DNA of 64,000 nt from Photobacterium aquimaris (GTDB taxonomy: Bacteria; Pseudomonadota; Gammaproteobacteria; Enterobacterales; Vibrionaceae). The position numbers were made by a program, and so were the translations under genes. A model generated the notes under the pieces. It made no database searches and was not told the DNA's origin. It was given only the letters and a program-made list of their open reading frames with translations. The stretch covers positions 153,900 through 217,899 of the forward strand of contig NZ_MSCC01000003.1 in NCBI RefSeq assembly GCF_002954455.1. Reading direction: 5' to 3'. Positions 46,141 through 57,091 of the stretch are shown here, one piece after another (position 1 is the stretch's first letter; every line of letters begins with the position of its first letter).

Positions 46141-46617
46141 CTATTGGGTTTGATAACGAATATGATTAATAAACCACATCTTTTTACCTAGCGGTGTTGT
46201 TACCACGGTATCGTCGTCCACTTGTTTGCTGAGCAATGCCCGTGCCATCGGTGAATCTATGGAAATGTAATCATTGCGGCCATAGATTTCATCTGGACCT
46301 ACAATGCGAAATGTCTTTTGTTCTCCAGCTTCATTTTCAATCTCAACCCAAGCACCAAAGAACACCTTGCCGTCTTGCTGAGGCGAATAATCAATGACTT
46401 TAACCGCTTCTAAGCGTTTACGTAAAAATCGTACTCGGCGGTCAATTTCACGCAGCCGCTTTTTATTATATTGGTAATCCGCATTTTCACTGCGATCACC
46501 TAAGCTTGCAGCCCAAGTTACTTTTTTGGTGACTTCTGGACGTTCTTCACGCCATAAGTAATTGAGTTCTTGTTCTAATTTATCAAAACCTTCACGGGTG
46601 ATTAAGTTAGTTCTCAT
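46141..46617 (-). CDS. greB: Transcription elongation factor GreB
   Basis: The 158-residue factor rescues backtracked RNA polymerase by stimulating RNA cleavage. The coiled-coil tip holds SLGDRSENADYQYNKKRLREIDRRVRFLRKRLE with the acidic pair needed for cleavage, and the C-terminal FKBP-like domain has FFGAWVEIENEAGE and YISIDSPMARALL. ELNYLWREERPEVTKKV marks GreB rather than GreA. I start at the ATG at 46617 to match E. coli. Confidence 0.95.
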   Translation of the reverse strand: MRTNLITREGFDKLEQELNYLWREERPEVTKKVTWAASLGDRSENADYQYNKKRLREIDRRVRFLRKRLEAVKVIDYSPQQDGKVFFGAWVEIENEAGEQKTFRIVGPDEIYGRNDYISIDSPMARALLSKQVDDDTVVTTPLGKKMWFINHIRYQTQ

Positions 46618-47033
46618 CATTATTCTCAAGCGATTGTTTGGCATTGTTCTATCATTGCTGGGTCAAAATAGAAAGTCGGATGATAATAAATTGCGACCTC
46701 TCAATAGTGGCGGGTTGATGATGTCGATACGTTGTAGCAGATAGTGTCAAAGGTGAAATGTCATGGTGTTGATATAGCAAATTAATCTCTCAAGTAAAAG
46801 AGTATTCAGAGTTGAATCTCCATGCTATAAAGACATACTAAAACAGTAGCGATTGAATATTTGCGTGATGTTAATAACCTAATCATGAGACTAATTAGCA
46901 TGTTATAATTTATTTCTGGTGATGATTGTTATGTATCGATAATTATCGCTATTGTTTGTTAAATAAAGCGTTAGTTATTACGACTCGCGTACACTTAGTA
47001 ACAACTTGCTATCGTGATCGATGAAGGTGAAAA
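46618..47033. other. greB-ompR intergenic region
   Basis: About 415 AT-rich bases between divergent greB and ompR contain their promoters. I find no gene or strong terminator. A TATCGATAATTATCG inverted repeat lies near 46937, of unknown meaning. Confidence 0.5.
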
Positions 47034-47753
47034 ATGCAGGAAAATTATAAGATATTAGTGGTCGATGACGACATGCGTTTACGAGCGTTGCTTGAGCGTT
47101 ATCTTTCTGAGCAAGGATTTCAGGTACGCAGTGTTGCTAATGGCGAGCAAATGGATCGTTTACTGGCGCGTGAAACATTTCACCTAATGGTATTAGATTT
47201 AATGTTACCTGGTGAAGATGGCTTATCTATCTGTCGTCGCCTACGTAATGCTAACAACATGCTACCTATTTTAATGCTGACAGCAAAAGGCGATGAAGTT
47301 GATCGTATTGTTGGCCTTGAAGTCGGTGCCGATGATTATCTGCCAAAGCCATTTAATCCACGTGAATTATTAGCGCGTATTCGTGCGGTATTACGTCGTC
47401 AAACGATTGAAGCACCTGGCGCACCTAGTGTCTCAAGTAAAGTGATTGAGTTTGGTGAGTTCCGTCTTAATCTTGGCACCCGTGAAATGTTCCGTGGCGA
47501 TGCACCAATGCCACTGACATCAGGTGAGTTTGCGGTATTAAAAGCCCTGGTTACCAATGCGCGTGAGCCAATGTCACGTGATAAGTTAATGAATATGGCG
47601 CGAGGTCGTGAATATTCAGCGATGGAACGTTCGATTGATGTGCAGATTTCACGTTTACGCCGTATGGTAGAAGAAGATCCGAGTCGCCCTCGTTATATTC
47701 AAACGGTATGGGGTTTAGGGTATGTCTTCGTACCTGATGGTCGTGAGGCGTAA
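47034..47753 (+). CDS. ompR: Osmolarity response regulator OmpR
   Basis: The 239-residue response regulator has a receiver domain with the acidic pair VVDDD, the phosphorylated Asp in LMVLDLMLPGEDG, and the switch LTAKG and PKPF. The C-terminal winged helix ends RYIQTVWGLGYVFVPDG. It controls porins and osmotic or acid responses. envZ follows after three bases. Confidence 0.96.
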   Translation: MQENYKILVVDDDMRLRALLERYLSEQGFQVRSVANGEQMDRLLARETFHLMVLDLMLPGEDGLSICRRLRNANNMLPILMLTAKGDEVDRIVGLEVGADDYLPKPFNPRELLARIRAVLRRQTIEAPGAPSVSSKVIEFGEFRLNLGTREMFRGDAPMPLTSGEFAVLKALVTNAREPMSRDKLMNMARGREYSAMERSIDVQISRLRRMVEEDPSRPRYIQTVWGLGYVFVPDGREA

Positions 47754-47756
47754 GCC

Positions 47757-49091
47757 ATGCGGTTATCGCCCAAAAGTACCTTTGCGCGAACACTGATATT
47801 ATTAGCTGGCTTGTTAATCGCAAGCCAGATTTTTTCATATCTCACCATAGTGAATTACGCGCTACTGCCAAGTATTCAGCAATTTAATCGTATTTTAGCT
47901 TACGAAGTTAAGTTGATGTTGAAAGAAGATATTAAGATGGCTGACGGCCAAACGATTTATCTTGATCGACCTATTCGACGTAAGTTACTTGAAGAACTTG
48001 GAGTGACGTTACATGCGCCTAATTCTCCAGGTGCTGAAGAATTTAATGACGCCACTCATATTAGTTATTTGAGTGAAGAAATGTCGCGTGAATTACATTC
48101 ACCAACCGACGTACGGTTATTGCTTGGCACTCATAGCTATGTGCTGTGGATGAAAACCGATGCGATGCCAAACTTTTTGATGCGTATTCCGTTATCTGAA
48201 TTACAAGAAGATGATTTCGCGCCGTTATTTCGTTATAGCTTAATTATTGCTTTCTTAGTGATTGCTGGCGGTTGGTTATTTATTCGCATTCAAAATCGGC
48301 CGTTAGTTGAACTCGAACAAGCCGCATTGCAAGTTGGGCGTGGTGAAACACCGCCGCAGTTACCTGAACAAGGTGCCTCTGAAATTCGCTCTGTGACCAA
48401 AGCTTTTAATCAAATGTCACAAGGCATCAAACAGCTTGAAGATGATCGCGCCTTATTAATGGCGGGGGTAAGTCATGACTTGCGGACTCCATTAACTCGT
48501 ATTCGACTTGCAACTGAAATGATGTCGCCAGAAGACAGTTATTTAGCAGAATCGATGATCACGGATACTGAAGAATGTAACGCTATCATTAGTCAGTTTA
48601 TGGATTATTTAAAATCGACTAAAAAACAAGATGAAGAAGATATTGATCTGAACTTATTGTTAGAAGATGTCGCACATACTGAAGGCAGTTATGGCAATGT
48701 TATTGAACAGCAATTAACGCCAGTACCGGGGACGATTTCAGCTAACGCGGTAGCCCTTAAACGCGCGGTAGCTAACTTGGTGATAAATGCGCAACGCTAC
48801 GGTAATGGTTGGGTGAGAATATCCAGCGGTGCTTCGGTTGATCGTAAATCAGCTTGGTTTTGCGTTGAAGATGATGGTCCTGGGATTGAACCCAATCAAG
48901 TCACTAAAATGTTTCAGCCATTAACCCGTGGTGATTCTGCCCGTGGTAGTGAAACCGAAGGTACAGGGCTTGGTTTAGCAATTGTGAAGCGAATTATCGA
49001 TCAAAATGAAGGGGCTATTTCAGTGCGTAATCGCAGTGAAGGTGGACTAAGAGTGGAGATCAGTTTGCCATTACATAAGCTCAAACCGTGA
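47757..49091 (+). CDS. envZ: Osmosensor histidine kinase EnvZ
   Basis: The 444-residue kinase has two membrane helices flanking a periplasmic domain of about 110 residues, a HAMP linker ([18 protein letters not shown]), the H-box [20 protein letters not shown]-box [10 protein letters not shown] and G-boxes EDDGPGIE and [12 protein letters not shown]. It phosphorylates and dephosphorylates OmpR. The two genes form one operon. Confidence 0.95.
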   Translation: MRLSPKSTFARTLILLAGLLIASQIFSYLTIVNYALLPSIQQFNRILAYEVKLMLKEDIKMADGQTIYLDRPIRRKLLEELGVTLHAPNSPGAEEFNDATHISYLSEEMSRELHSPTDVRLLLGTHSYVLWMKTDAMPNFLMRIPLSELQEDDFAPLFRYSLIIAFLVIAGGWLFIRIQNRPLVELEQAALQVGRGETPPQLPEQGASEIRSVTKAFNQMSQGIKQLEDDRALLMAGVSHDLRTPLTRIRLATEMMSPEDSYLAESMITDTEECNAIISQFMDYLKSTKKQDEEDIDLNLLLEDVAHTEGSYGNVIEQQLTPVPGTISANAVALKRAVANLVINAQRYGNGWVRISSGASVDRKSAWFCVEDDGPGIEPNQVTKMFQPLTRGDSARGSETEGTGLGLAIVKRIIDQNEGAISVRNRSEGGLRVEISLPLHKLKP

Positions 49092-49128
49092 TGGTTTAAC
49101 TTCGCTTTGCTGTGAAATCATGCTCAAT

Positions 49129-49168
49129 AAAAAGCCCGCTCTCAGTTGATAATGAGACGGGCTTTTTT
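49129..49168. terminator. Bidirectional terminator between envZ and xanP
   Basis: AAAAAGCCCG-C-TCTCA and TGAGA-CGGGCTTTTT form a long stem, with T runs on both strands. Confidence 0.88.
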
Positions 49169-49183
49169 TAATGATGGTGATAA

Positions 49184-50593
49184 TTAGTGTTGAGTGATCT
49201 TTGCTTCATCAATCAGTTCAACGGCATCAGCATTATCATCAGGCAAAATGATATTTAATAAAATTGCGGTAATACCGCCAGCAGCCATGCCAGAAGATAA
49301 AATACTTTTTACAATCTCAGGCAGGAATTGCAAAATTTCAGGTTTTTGCGCAATCCCTAATCCCATTGAGAACGACAGGGCCATGATTAGAATGGCACGA
49401 CGATCAAGGTGGCAGCGTGAGATGATTCGAATTCCCGATGCGGCAATGGTGCCAAACATCACAATAGTTGCACCGCCTAATACCGGCTCTGGAATCAGTT
49501 GTACTAAGTTAGCGACATCAGGGAATAATCCTAATAGCACCAACATGCCTGCGACAAAATAACCAATGTAGCGACTTGCAACACCTGTCAGCTGAATGAT
49601 GCCATTGTTTTGGCTAAAGGTTGAATTGGGAAAGCTATTAAATACCGCAGCCATTGCTGAGTTAAGTCCATCTGCGAGCACGCCACCCTTGATACGCTTC
49701 ATATACAGCGGCCCTTTGACTGGTTGCTCTGAGGTCTCTGAGGTTGCAGTAATATCACCGATAGCTTCCAATGACGTAACTGCAAATACAATCATCAACG
49801 GTACCAATAATCCCCAATCAAAACTGAGCCCATATTGCATTGGCATTGGTATCGCAATTAGGGGGTTGGTAGTGGCGATATCGGTTTTTATCATTCCTAA
49901 CAGCCACGCCAGTAATGTACCTGCAGCCATGGCAATAACAATCGATGATACTCGTAAGTAAGGATTTTTAACGCGGTTCAGCAACACAATAAACCCTAAT
50001 ACTGTGCCTGCTAGCATCAGATTATCAAGGCTACCAAAACTACCGTCGGCAATCGCACTATAACCACCACCAATAGACGTTAGGCCTATCTGAATTAAGG
50101 TTAAACCGATTAATGTCACTACAATGCCAGACACTAACGGGGTAATAATACGTTGCGCATGTTGCAAAATACGTGAAATAAATACTTCAGTGAAAGCGGC
50201 AAAAATGATGGTACCAAAAATGGCTGCCATCATGGTTTGAGTGTCAGCACCACCGGCTTTAAGTGCTAAGCCAGCACCTATAATCGGACCTAAGAAATTA
50301 AAACTGGTACCTTGAATTGACAATAATCCCGAACCAATAGGGCCAAAGGTTTTAATTTGAATAAATGAAGCAATCCCTGATGCTAATAATGACATACTAA
50401 CAATCGTGTTAGTGTCACTGGCGGGTAATCCTAGAGATTGACAAATAATTAATGATGGCGTGATCACTGCGACAAACATCGCCAGTAAATGTTGGGTAGC
50501 TGCAAATAAGGTTTGGGGTAGCGGCGGTCTATCATCTAAACGATAAATAAGATCAGAGTTTTTTGGCGTTGCACTGGTGTGATGCTGGGTCAT
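49184..50593 (-). CDS. xanP: Xanthine permease XanP (NCS2 family)
   Basis: The 469-residue proton symporter has about fourteen helices. Start [35 protein letters not shown] and the motifs [48 protein letters not shown] and [18 protein letters not shown] closely follow E. coli XanP, more than XanQ or UraA. xanP also lies near recG in E. coli. A PurR-like box lies about 170 bases upstream. Confidence 0.9.
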   Translation of the reverse strand: MTQHHTSATPKNSDLIYRLDDRPPLPQTLFAATQHLLAMFVAVITPSLIICQSLGLPASDTNTIVSMSLLASGIASFIQIKTFGPIGSGLLSIQGTSFNFLGPIIGAGLALKAGGADTQTMMAAIFGTIIFAAFTEVFISRILQHAQRIITPLVSGIVVTLIGLTLIQIGLTSIGGGYSAIADGSFGSLDNLMLAGTVLGFIVLLNRVKNPYLRVSSIVIAMAAGTLLAWLLGMIKTDIATTNPLIAIPMPMQYGLSFDWGLLVPLMIVFAVTSLEAIGDITATSETSEQPVKGPLYMKRIKGGVLADGLNSAMAAVFNSFPNSTFSQNNGIIQLTGVASRYIGYFVAGMLVLLGLFPDVANLVQLIPEPVLGGATIVMFGTIAASGIRIISRCHLDRRAILIMALSFSMGLGIAQKPEILQFLPEIVKSILSSGMAAGGITAILLNIILPDDNADAVELIDEAKITQH

Positions 50594-50757
50594 TGTTCGA
50601 TCCTAACCGGTTCTCTGGTATCCATTATTCGCGCTGAGTGGGCGAATGTTTGTGTAATTGGTGGTGATCTGTGATTGCTGTTAGTCAGAACCAAATCAAC
50701 ACTGGCAGAGAGTGAAGTAGTGAAATTTTGCCGCTATTGTAATTATCTTTCTAAAAA

Positions 50758-50773
50758 TAGCAATCGTTTGCTT
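50758..50773. promoter_or_regulatory. Candidate PurR box upstream of xanP
   Basis: AGCAATCGTTTGCT, read on the minus strand as AGCAAACGATTGCT, keeps the GCAAACG-TTGC core of the PurR operator. Its place before a purine-base permease supports the call. No purine-riboswitch core was found here. Confidence 0.55.
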
Positions 50774-50823
50774 TTAGTGGGTTGATTTGATTAATTAATG
50801 GCTACTGATTAGGGGTAAGCAAC

Positions 50824-50855
50824 GCGGTTATTAGCGTTAGGCTGCAATAACCGCG
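50824..50855 (-). terminator. Hairpin just after recG
   Basis: A perfect 10-bp stem (CGCGGTTATT with AATAACCGCG) with a 12-base loop starts 12 bases after the recG stop on the minus strand. No T run follows, so it may protect the 3' end or terminate only partly. Confidence 0.45.
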
Positions 50856-50867
50856 ATAGTATAGATG

Positions 50868-52949
50868 CTAGGCGTTAGAATAATTTTCACGTTGGCCTAT
50901 CCAGCGGTCGATAATCGCTGCAGCATTATCAGGATATTGGTCGTGAATATAACGCGCGAGTTTTTGTACTTGAGGAATTAAGTATTGATCGCGAATTAAA
51001 TCAGCCACTTTAAAATCGGCAATACCCGTTTGTTTAGTGCCAAGTAATTCACCAGGACCTCTAATTTCAAGATCGCGCTGCGCAATCACAAACCCATCGC
51101 TGCTTTCTCGTAACACCGCTAAGCGTTTTTGAGCGGTTTTGGTGAGTGGCGCATGGTAAAGCAATACACAATGACTGGCGATTTGGCCGCGACCGACTCG
51201 TCCTCGTAACTGGTGTAACTGCGCTAACCCAAGCCGCTCTGGGTTTTCAATCACCATTAAACTGGCATTGGGAACATCAACCCCAACTTCGATAACGGTA
51301 GTTGCGACTAATAAATCAATCTCACCTGCTTTAAAACTTGCCATAATTGCTTGTTTTTCTTTGGGCTTCATTCGACCGTGAACCAAACCAACCTTGAGGT
51401 CGGGTAATAGACGGGTCAGTTCATCGGCGGTATCTGATGCTGCTTGAGCTTCTAATACTTCTGATTCATCAATCAAGGTGCAAACCCAATAGGTTTGGCG
51501 ACCTTCTTGCTGACATGCAGCGCGAATACGCTCAATAATTTGCGGACGACGGCTATCAGGCAGCGCAACGGTTTGAATTGGCGTTCGCCCTGGTGGTAAC
51601 TCATCGATCACCGAGGTATCCATATCGGCATAAGCTGTCATCGCAAGGGTGCGTGGAATCGGGGTAGCCGTCATCACTAATTGATGCGGGTAATAACCGC
51701 TTGCAGCACCTTTTTCTCGCAGATCTAACCGCTGATGGACACCAAAACGGTGTTGTTCATCGATAATAATTAGCGCAAGGTTCTGAAATACTACTTGGTC
51801 TTGAAACAAAGCATGAGTACCGACCACCATTTTTGCGTCACCATTGGCAATGCGAACCAGTTCTTTTTCTCGCGCTTTACCTTTGAGCTTGCCTGCCATC
51901 CAACCGACTTCAATCCCCATTGGGTTGAGCCACTGAGCAAAGTTGAGCGCATGTTGCTCGGCTAATAATTCGGTCGGTGCCATTAATGCCACTTGATAAC
52001 CGTGCTCAATGGCGCGTAAAGCAGCAAGCGCGGCCACCAGAGTTTTTCCCGAACCAACATCCCCTTGTACTAGGCGCATCATTGGCTGCGGTTGTGCAAG
52101 ATCGGCCTCAATATCAGCCACAACCCGTTGCTGCGCGCCTGTTGGTGTAAACGGTAGGCTGGCGAGTAGTTGTTGCTTGAGAGTATATTGTGGTGCTAAG
52201 GACCAACTTTGATGTTGTTGCCCTTTACTTCGCAGTGCCAGCATTGATAAATTTTGGGCTAATAACTCTTCTAAAATTAACCGCTTTTGGGCTGGATGTT
52301 TACCAGCATCAAATTGTTCTAACGAAATATCAGCCGTGGGACGATGCATCAATTGTAACGCTTGAGCGAGAGTCATTTGCTGATCATAAAGACCCGTAGG
52401 GAGTAACTCGGTAACCGCCGACTTTGCAAGTAAAGCGAGTGCTTGATCGGTTAAATTACGCAATGTGGCTTGGCGTAAACCGTCGGTAGTGGGGTAAACC
52501 GGCGTTAACGTTTCTTCAACGCTAAGCTCTGTTGGCTCAGAAAAAAGGCGGTAATCGGGATGAATGATTTCAAGCCCAAACTGGCTGCCTTTAATTTCAC
52601 CATAGGCTTTTACTTGCTTACCTTGGCTAAAGCTATTTTTCATCGCGGCATTAAAATTAAAAAACTTTAAGGTGACAGATCCTGTGGTATCACCAATTTT
52701 TACCGTTAGCATTTTGCGTTTGCCAAATTGAATGCTGCAATGGCTAACTTCGCCTTGAATCGTTAAAAATTGACCGGGCGCAACCCGATTAATTGGCCAA
52801 ATGCGGGTACGATCCTCATAACGAAGTGGCAAGTGAAACAGCACATCTTGAACGTTATTAAGTCCAATTTTATGGAGTTTTTCTGCCATTTTGGCGCCAA
52901 CACCAGCCAGTTCAGTGAGGGCGATAGTGTTGAGGAGTTGTCCGCTCAT
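50868..52949 (-). CDS. recG: ATP-dependent DNA helicase RecG
   Basis: The 693-residue helicase remodels stalled replication forks and Holliday junctions. It has the wedge OB-fold near the N-terminus (PLRYEDRTRIWPI, GEVSHCSIQFGKRKMLTV), Walker A RLVQGDVGSGKTLVA, DEQH box LIIIDEQHRFGVHQR, motif III VMTATPIPRTLA and motif VI HQLRGRVGRGQIASHCVL. It ends the gmk-rpoZ-spoT-trmH-recG series, two bases after trmH. Confidence 0.97.
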   Translation of the reverse strand: MSGQLLNTIALTELAGVGAKMAEKLHKIGLNNVQDVLFHLPLRYEDRTRIWPINRVAPGQFLTIQGEVSHCSIQFGKRKMLTVKIGDTTGSVTLKFFNFNAAMKNSFSQGKQVKAYGEIKGSQFGLEIIHPDYRLFSEPTELSVEETLTPVYPTTDGLRQATLRNLTDQALALLAKSAVTELLPTGLYDQQMTLAQALQLMHRPTADISLEQFDAGKHPAQKRLILEELLAQNLSMLALRSKGQQHQSWSLAPQYTLKQQLLASLPFTPTGAQQRVVADIEADLAQPQPMMRLVQGDVGSGKTLVAALAALRAIEHGYQVALMAPTELLAEQHALNFAQWLNPMGIEVGWMAGKLKGKAREKELVRIANGDAKMVVGTHALFQDQVVFQNLALIIIDEQHRFGVHQRLDLREKGAASGYYPHQLVMTATPIPRTLAMTAYADMDTSVIDELPPGRTPIQTVALPDSRRPQIIERIRAACQQEGRQTYWVCTLIDESEVLEAQAASDTADELTRLLPDLKVGLVHGRMKPKEKQAIMASFKAGEIDLLVATTVIEVGVDVPNASLMVIENPERLGLAQLHQLRGRVGRGQIASHCVLLYHAPLTKTAQKRLAVLRESSDGFVIAQRDLEIRGPGELLGTKQTGIADFKVADLIRDQYLIPQVQKLARYIHDQYPDNAAAIIDRWIGQRENYSNA

Positions 52950-52951
52950 GG

Positions 52952-53680
52952 TTAGTCCTTGTTAGTTACGCTAGTTGCGACTGGGCTTTTGACCTTTTTG
53001 GCTTGCATCGCTGCCCACCACTGCTCGTCGGCAACAATCTGGCCTTGATCATCTAATTGCGGGTACGGTAAATTTTTCTGTTTAGCGACATTGGCTAATA
53101 CCGGATGCCCACGTTCAAATAGAATACGATTTACCACACTAGCATCAAGTAAAGTGGTCGTGCGATCATACATGCCCGCATTTTGACGTTGGCGTTGTGC
53201 TTCGTAGAGAATGAGTGCACTGGCGACAGAAACATTGAGAGATTGCACCATGCCGACCATGGGAATAATAATATCTTGATCAGCCAATGCTAATGCTTCA
53301 GCGGTGATACCATTTTTTTCACCACCGAGAATAATCGCGGTTGGTTTGGTGTAATCGACTTCACGAAAATCAACCGCAGAGGCGGATAAATTGGTCGCAA
53401 GAACTTGCATGCCTTGTGCTTTAAGGGCGCTAATCGCTTCAACCATGGTATCGTGAGTTTCAAGCTCGACCCAGTTACGGGCACCTGCTGAAGTATGACT
53501 CAGTACTTTCATGGCTTCTTTGGGCCATACTGCATGCACTTTATGGACGCCAACCGCATCAGCGGTACGAATAATAGCGGAGACATTGTTGGGTTTGTGG
53601 ACCTCTTCCATACATACGGTGAGGTCGGGTTGACGAGTAGCTAATACTTGATGGATACGTTGAAAGCGATCAGGAGTCAT
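52952..53680 (-). CDS. trmH: tRNA (guanosine18-2'-O)-methyltransferase TrmH
   Basis: This 242-residue SPOUT methyltransferase modifies G18 of tRNA. It starts MTPDRFQRIHQVLATRQPDLTVCMEEVHKPNNVSAIIRTADAVGV and has the knot motifs ILGGEKNGIT and IPMVGMVQSLNVSVASALILYEAQRQRQ. I use the ATG at 53680, which has an AGGAG site and matches E. coli; the 32 upstream codons lie across a terminator-like hairpin. Confidence 0.95.
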   Translation of the reverse strand: MTPDRFQRIHQVLATRQPDLTVCMEEVHKPNNVSAIIRTADAVGVHKVHAVWPKEAMKVLSHTSAGARNWVELETHDTMVEAISALKAQGMQVLATNLSASAVDFREVDYTKPTAIILGGEKNGITAEALALADQDIIIPMVGMVQSLNVSVASALILYEAQRQRQNAGMYDRTTTLLDASVVNRILFERGHPVLANVAKQKNLPYPQLDDQGQIVADEQWWAAMQAKKVKSPVATSVTNKD

Positions 53681-53746
53681 ACGGTTTAAGCCATTGGCAA
53701 TAATAACAATGATCCCATAATAATATGGATTGATTGCCAAATACAC

Positions 53747-53770
53747 AAAACGCCCATTAGCGGGCGTTTT
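53747..53770. terminator. Terminator-like hairpin between spoT and trmH
   Basis: AAAACGCCC and GGGCGTTTT pair around ATTAGC. In the direction of the operon it is followed by GTGTATT after TTTT, so it may reduce read-through from spoT into trmH-recG. Confidence 0.65.
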
Positions 53771-53805
53771 ATTCATAGTATTAACAGTAGATTAAATGGC
53801 TGCAG

Positions 53806-55908
53806 TTAATTTTTTTGGCGAGCAACCCGCACCACATCTGGCATAATACGAATACGACGCATGATATTGGCCAAGTGGACACGGCTCTTGGTGGTCAAAC
53901 GGACGGTGATCGTATACAGACGGCCGTCTTTTTCTTCAGTCGCTAAACCTTGAATATTAGAGCCTGTTGCTGCAATTGTGTTGGTTAAGTCTGCCAGTAC
54001 ACCTTGGTGATTTTGCATATCGACTTTGAGGTTGGTGACAAACTCTTGCTCAAAATCTTCACTCCATTCAACCGCCATGTACTTATCGGGTTCTTTACGG
54101 TAACCACGAATATTGGCACATTCTTCACGGTGAATAACCAAGCCTTTACCAGGACTGACATGAGCAACAATCGGGTCGCCATGGATTGGATGACAACAGT
54201 TGGCAAACGTCAGCAAAATACCGTCGGCACCTTGAATCGGTAAGCGGCGATCACTGTTTTTGGCTGTGAGTTCATCGGCATTACCCAATAATCGGCGTGC
54301 GATAACCACACTCATCAGCTCACCTAAACCGATTTCCGTTAATAAATCATCAACGGTTTCAAGTTTAAGATCAGTTAATACTTTAGTAATGTTTTCAGCG
54401 GCAATGGCCTGCATACTGACACCACCTAAGGCATGATTAAGCAAGCGACGCCCAAGGGTAATCGATTCATCACGGCGCATCGTTTTTAGCACCTGACGTA
54501 CTTTCGTGCGTGCGCGTGAAGTAACCACATAGTTAAGCCATGCCGCATTAGGTCGTGCACCAGGTGCGCTAATAATATCGATGGTTTGACCATTTTTCAG
54601 TGGCTTACTTAATGGGTAAGGCTGGCGATCGACACGAGATCCAACACAAGTATTACCAATATCGGTGTGCACGGCATAAGCAAAATCAACCGCCGTTGCG
54701 CCCACAGGTAATTCGACAATGCGACCTTTAGGGGTAAAAACGTAAATTTCATCAGGGAAAAGATCAGATTTAACGTTTTCAATAAACTCAAACGAGCTAC
54801 CTGCACTTTGTTGAAGTTCTAGTAGGCTTTGCATCCAACGTTGAGCTTTAACTTGGGCGGTAGTCCCTGGAGTTTCACCGTCTTTGTAAGTCCAATGTGC
54901 AGCCACACCTTTATCCGCCATCTGATCCATGTCTTCAGTACGAATTTGAACTTCAACCGGTACCCCATGAGGGCCAACCAGTGAAGTATGTAGCGATTGA
55001 TAGCCATTGGCTTTTGGAATCGCAATATAGTCTTTCATGCGACTTGGGCGTGGTTTATACAGGTTGTGCACCTGACCCAAAACGCGGTAACAAGTATCAA
55101 GATCATCGACTAAGACACGGAATGCGTAGATATCCATGATTGAATGGAAGCGCTGTTCTTTATTCTTCATCTTGTTATAGATGGAGTATAAGTTCTTTTC
55201 GCGACCAGATACTTCTGCTGCTATTCCCGCATCATTAAGGCGACCCTCAATTTCTGCGTGAATTTTATTAATCATTTCTTTGCGGTTGCCACGGGCTGCT
55301 GCGACGACTTGTTTTAGGACGCGGTAGCGGTTGGGATATAACGCTTCAAAGCCAAGCTCTTCAAGTTCAGATTTGATGTTATGGATGCCAAGACGGTGGG
55401 CAAGCGGAGAGAATATTTCAAGGGTTTCACGAGCAATGCGGCGGCGTTTATCAGGACGTAGTGCCCCTAGCGTACGCATATTGTGAGTACGATCGGCAAG
55501 TTTGATCAGAATAACGCGAATATCGTGCGCCATTGCCATGATCATTTTACGGAAATTTTCAGCTTGCGCTTCTTTGCGATCGCGGAATTTGAGTTTATCG
55601 AGTTTAGAGACGCCATCAACCAATTCGGCAACAGTATCGCCAAAGCGGCAGGCTAGATCCTCTTTAGTGACCTCGGTATCTTCAATCACATCGTGCAGCA
55701 ACGCTGCCATTAGTGTTTCAATGTCGAGACGCATTTCTGCCAGAATACGAGCAACCGCAACTGGGTGGATAATATAAGGCTCGCCTGTTGAACGAGTTTG
55801 GCCTTCATGGGCGTCGCGAGCAACAAGATAAGCCTGTCGAAGCACCTCAATTTGAGACTTCGACAGGTACTTGGTTGCGACTTCTTTCAGGCTATCAAAA
55901 AGATACAA
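53806..55908 (-). CDS. spoT: Bifunctional (p)ppGpp synthetase/hydrolase SpoT
   Basis: The 700-residue stringent-response enzyme has an intact hydrolase HD domain (YIIHPVAVARILAEM and ALLHDVIEDTEVTKEDL), the synthetase domain (REKNLYSIYNKMKNKEQRF, PSRMKDYIAIPKANGYQSLHTSL), a TGS domain (DLFPDEIYVFTPKGRIVELPVGATAVDFAYAVHTDIG) and a C-terminal ACT domain. The complete HD motif separates it from RelA. It sits in the gmk-rpoZ-spoT operon. Confidence 0.97.
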   Translation of the reverse strand: MYLFDSLKEVATKYLSKSQIEVLRQAYLVARDAHEGQTRSTGEPYIIHPVAVARILAEMRLDIETLMAALLHDVIEDTEVTKEDLACRFGDTVAELVDGVSKLDKLKFRDRKEAQAENFRKMIMAMAHDIRVILIKLADRTHNMRTLGALRPDKRRRIARETLEIFSPLAHRLGIHNIKSELEELGFEALYPNRYRVLKQVVAAARGNRKEMINKIHAEIEGRLNDAGIAAEVSGREKNLYSIYNKMKNKEQRFHSIMDIYAFRVLVDDLDTCYRVLGQVHNLYKPRPSRMKDYIAIPKANGYQSLHTSLVGPHGVPVEVQIRTEDMDQMADKGVAAHWTYKDGETPGTTAQVKAQRWMQSLLELQQSAGSSFEFIENVKSDLFPDEIYVFTPKGRIVELPVGATAVDFAYAVHTDIGNTCVGSRVDRQPYPLSKPLKNGQTIDIISAPGARPNAAWLNYVVTSRARTKVRQVLKTMRRDESITLGRRLLNHALGGVSMQAIAAENITKVLTDLKLETVDDLLTEIGLGELMSVVIARRLLGNADELTAKNSDRRLPIQGADGILLTFANCCHPIHGDPIVAHVSPGKGLVIHREECANIRGYRKEPDKYMAVEWSEDFEQEFVTNLKVDMQNHQGVLADLTNTIAATGSNIQGLATEEKDGRLYTITVRLTTKSRVHLANIMRRIRIMPDVVRVARQKN

Positions 55909-55923
55909 TGCCTGGTTTCCTGA

Positions 55924-56202
55924 TTAACGGTGATGGTCGCCAGCAATCGCACTAACAGCGGCTAATTCAGCTGCTTCTTGCTCTTGCAGTTCCTGACGCT
56001 CGCGAGCATCAAGGATATCTTTAGTAATTAGGCCTTCTTCGATTTCACGAAGTGCAATTACTGTGTATTTGTCGTTTTCTTCAGGAACCAATGGATCCTT
56101 ACCGCCGGTTTGCATTTGACGTGCGCGGCGAGCAGCAATTTGGATCAGATCGAAACGGTTGCCAATTTTATCAACAGCGTCTTGAACGGTTACGCGTGCC
56201 AT
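55924..56202 (-). CDS. rpoZ: RNA polymerase omega subunit RpoZ
   Basis: The 92-residue protein begins [29 protein letters not shown] and continues [17 protein letters not shown], the omega signature. It helps assemble beta' and mediates ppGpp binding. A GGAG site precedes the ATG. It lies between gmk and spoT, joining ppGpp synthesis and response. Confidence 0.96.
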   Translation of the reverse strand: MARVTVQDAVDKIGNRFDLIQIAARRARQMQTGGKDPLVPEENDKYTVIALREIEEGLITKDILDARERQELQEQEAAELAAVSAIAGDHHR

Positions 56203-56253
56203 GGAGGACTCCAGTGGTTATTAAATTAGGAATAGAAAATTGTACAAAATAAC

Positions 56254-56883
<630 letters not shown>

Positions 56884-57043
56884 CTATTTTCACTCAGTGA
56901 TAGAAGGGCGCGAAGATTATCACGATCTGCGCATAATTGAAATTAGCTGATTGCTTGAAAATTCATCTTTTTTACGGAGTCAATACAACCTAAGCCTAGC
57001 TGGCTTTATTGAGATTTCATAATCAGACGACATTTTCAAACAA

Positions 57044-57075
57044 CTTTCCAAGTTAAATAGCATTAACTTGGAAAG
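57044..57075 (-). terminator. yicC terminator
   Basis: A perfect 13-bp stem (CTTTCCAAGTTAA with TTAACTTGGAAAG) with a six-base loop starts 17 bases after the yicC stop, followed by TTGTTTG. Confidence 0.7.
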
Positions 57076-57091
57076 CGTGAGTAGGGATTAT

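Noticed and set aside
49194-49961. Two plus-strand frames of about 120 codons opposite xanP
   Set aside because: Both are antisense to a clear permease and have no ribosome site or domain.
50594-50867. Purine riboswitch upstream of xanP
   Set aside because: I could not find the conserved junction core or the paired arms; a PurR box explains control better.
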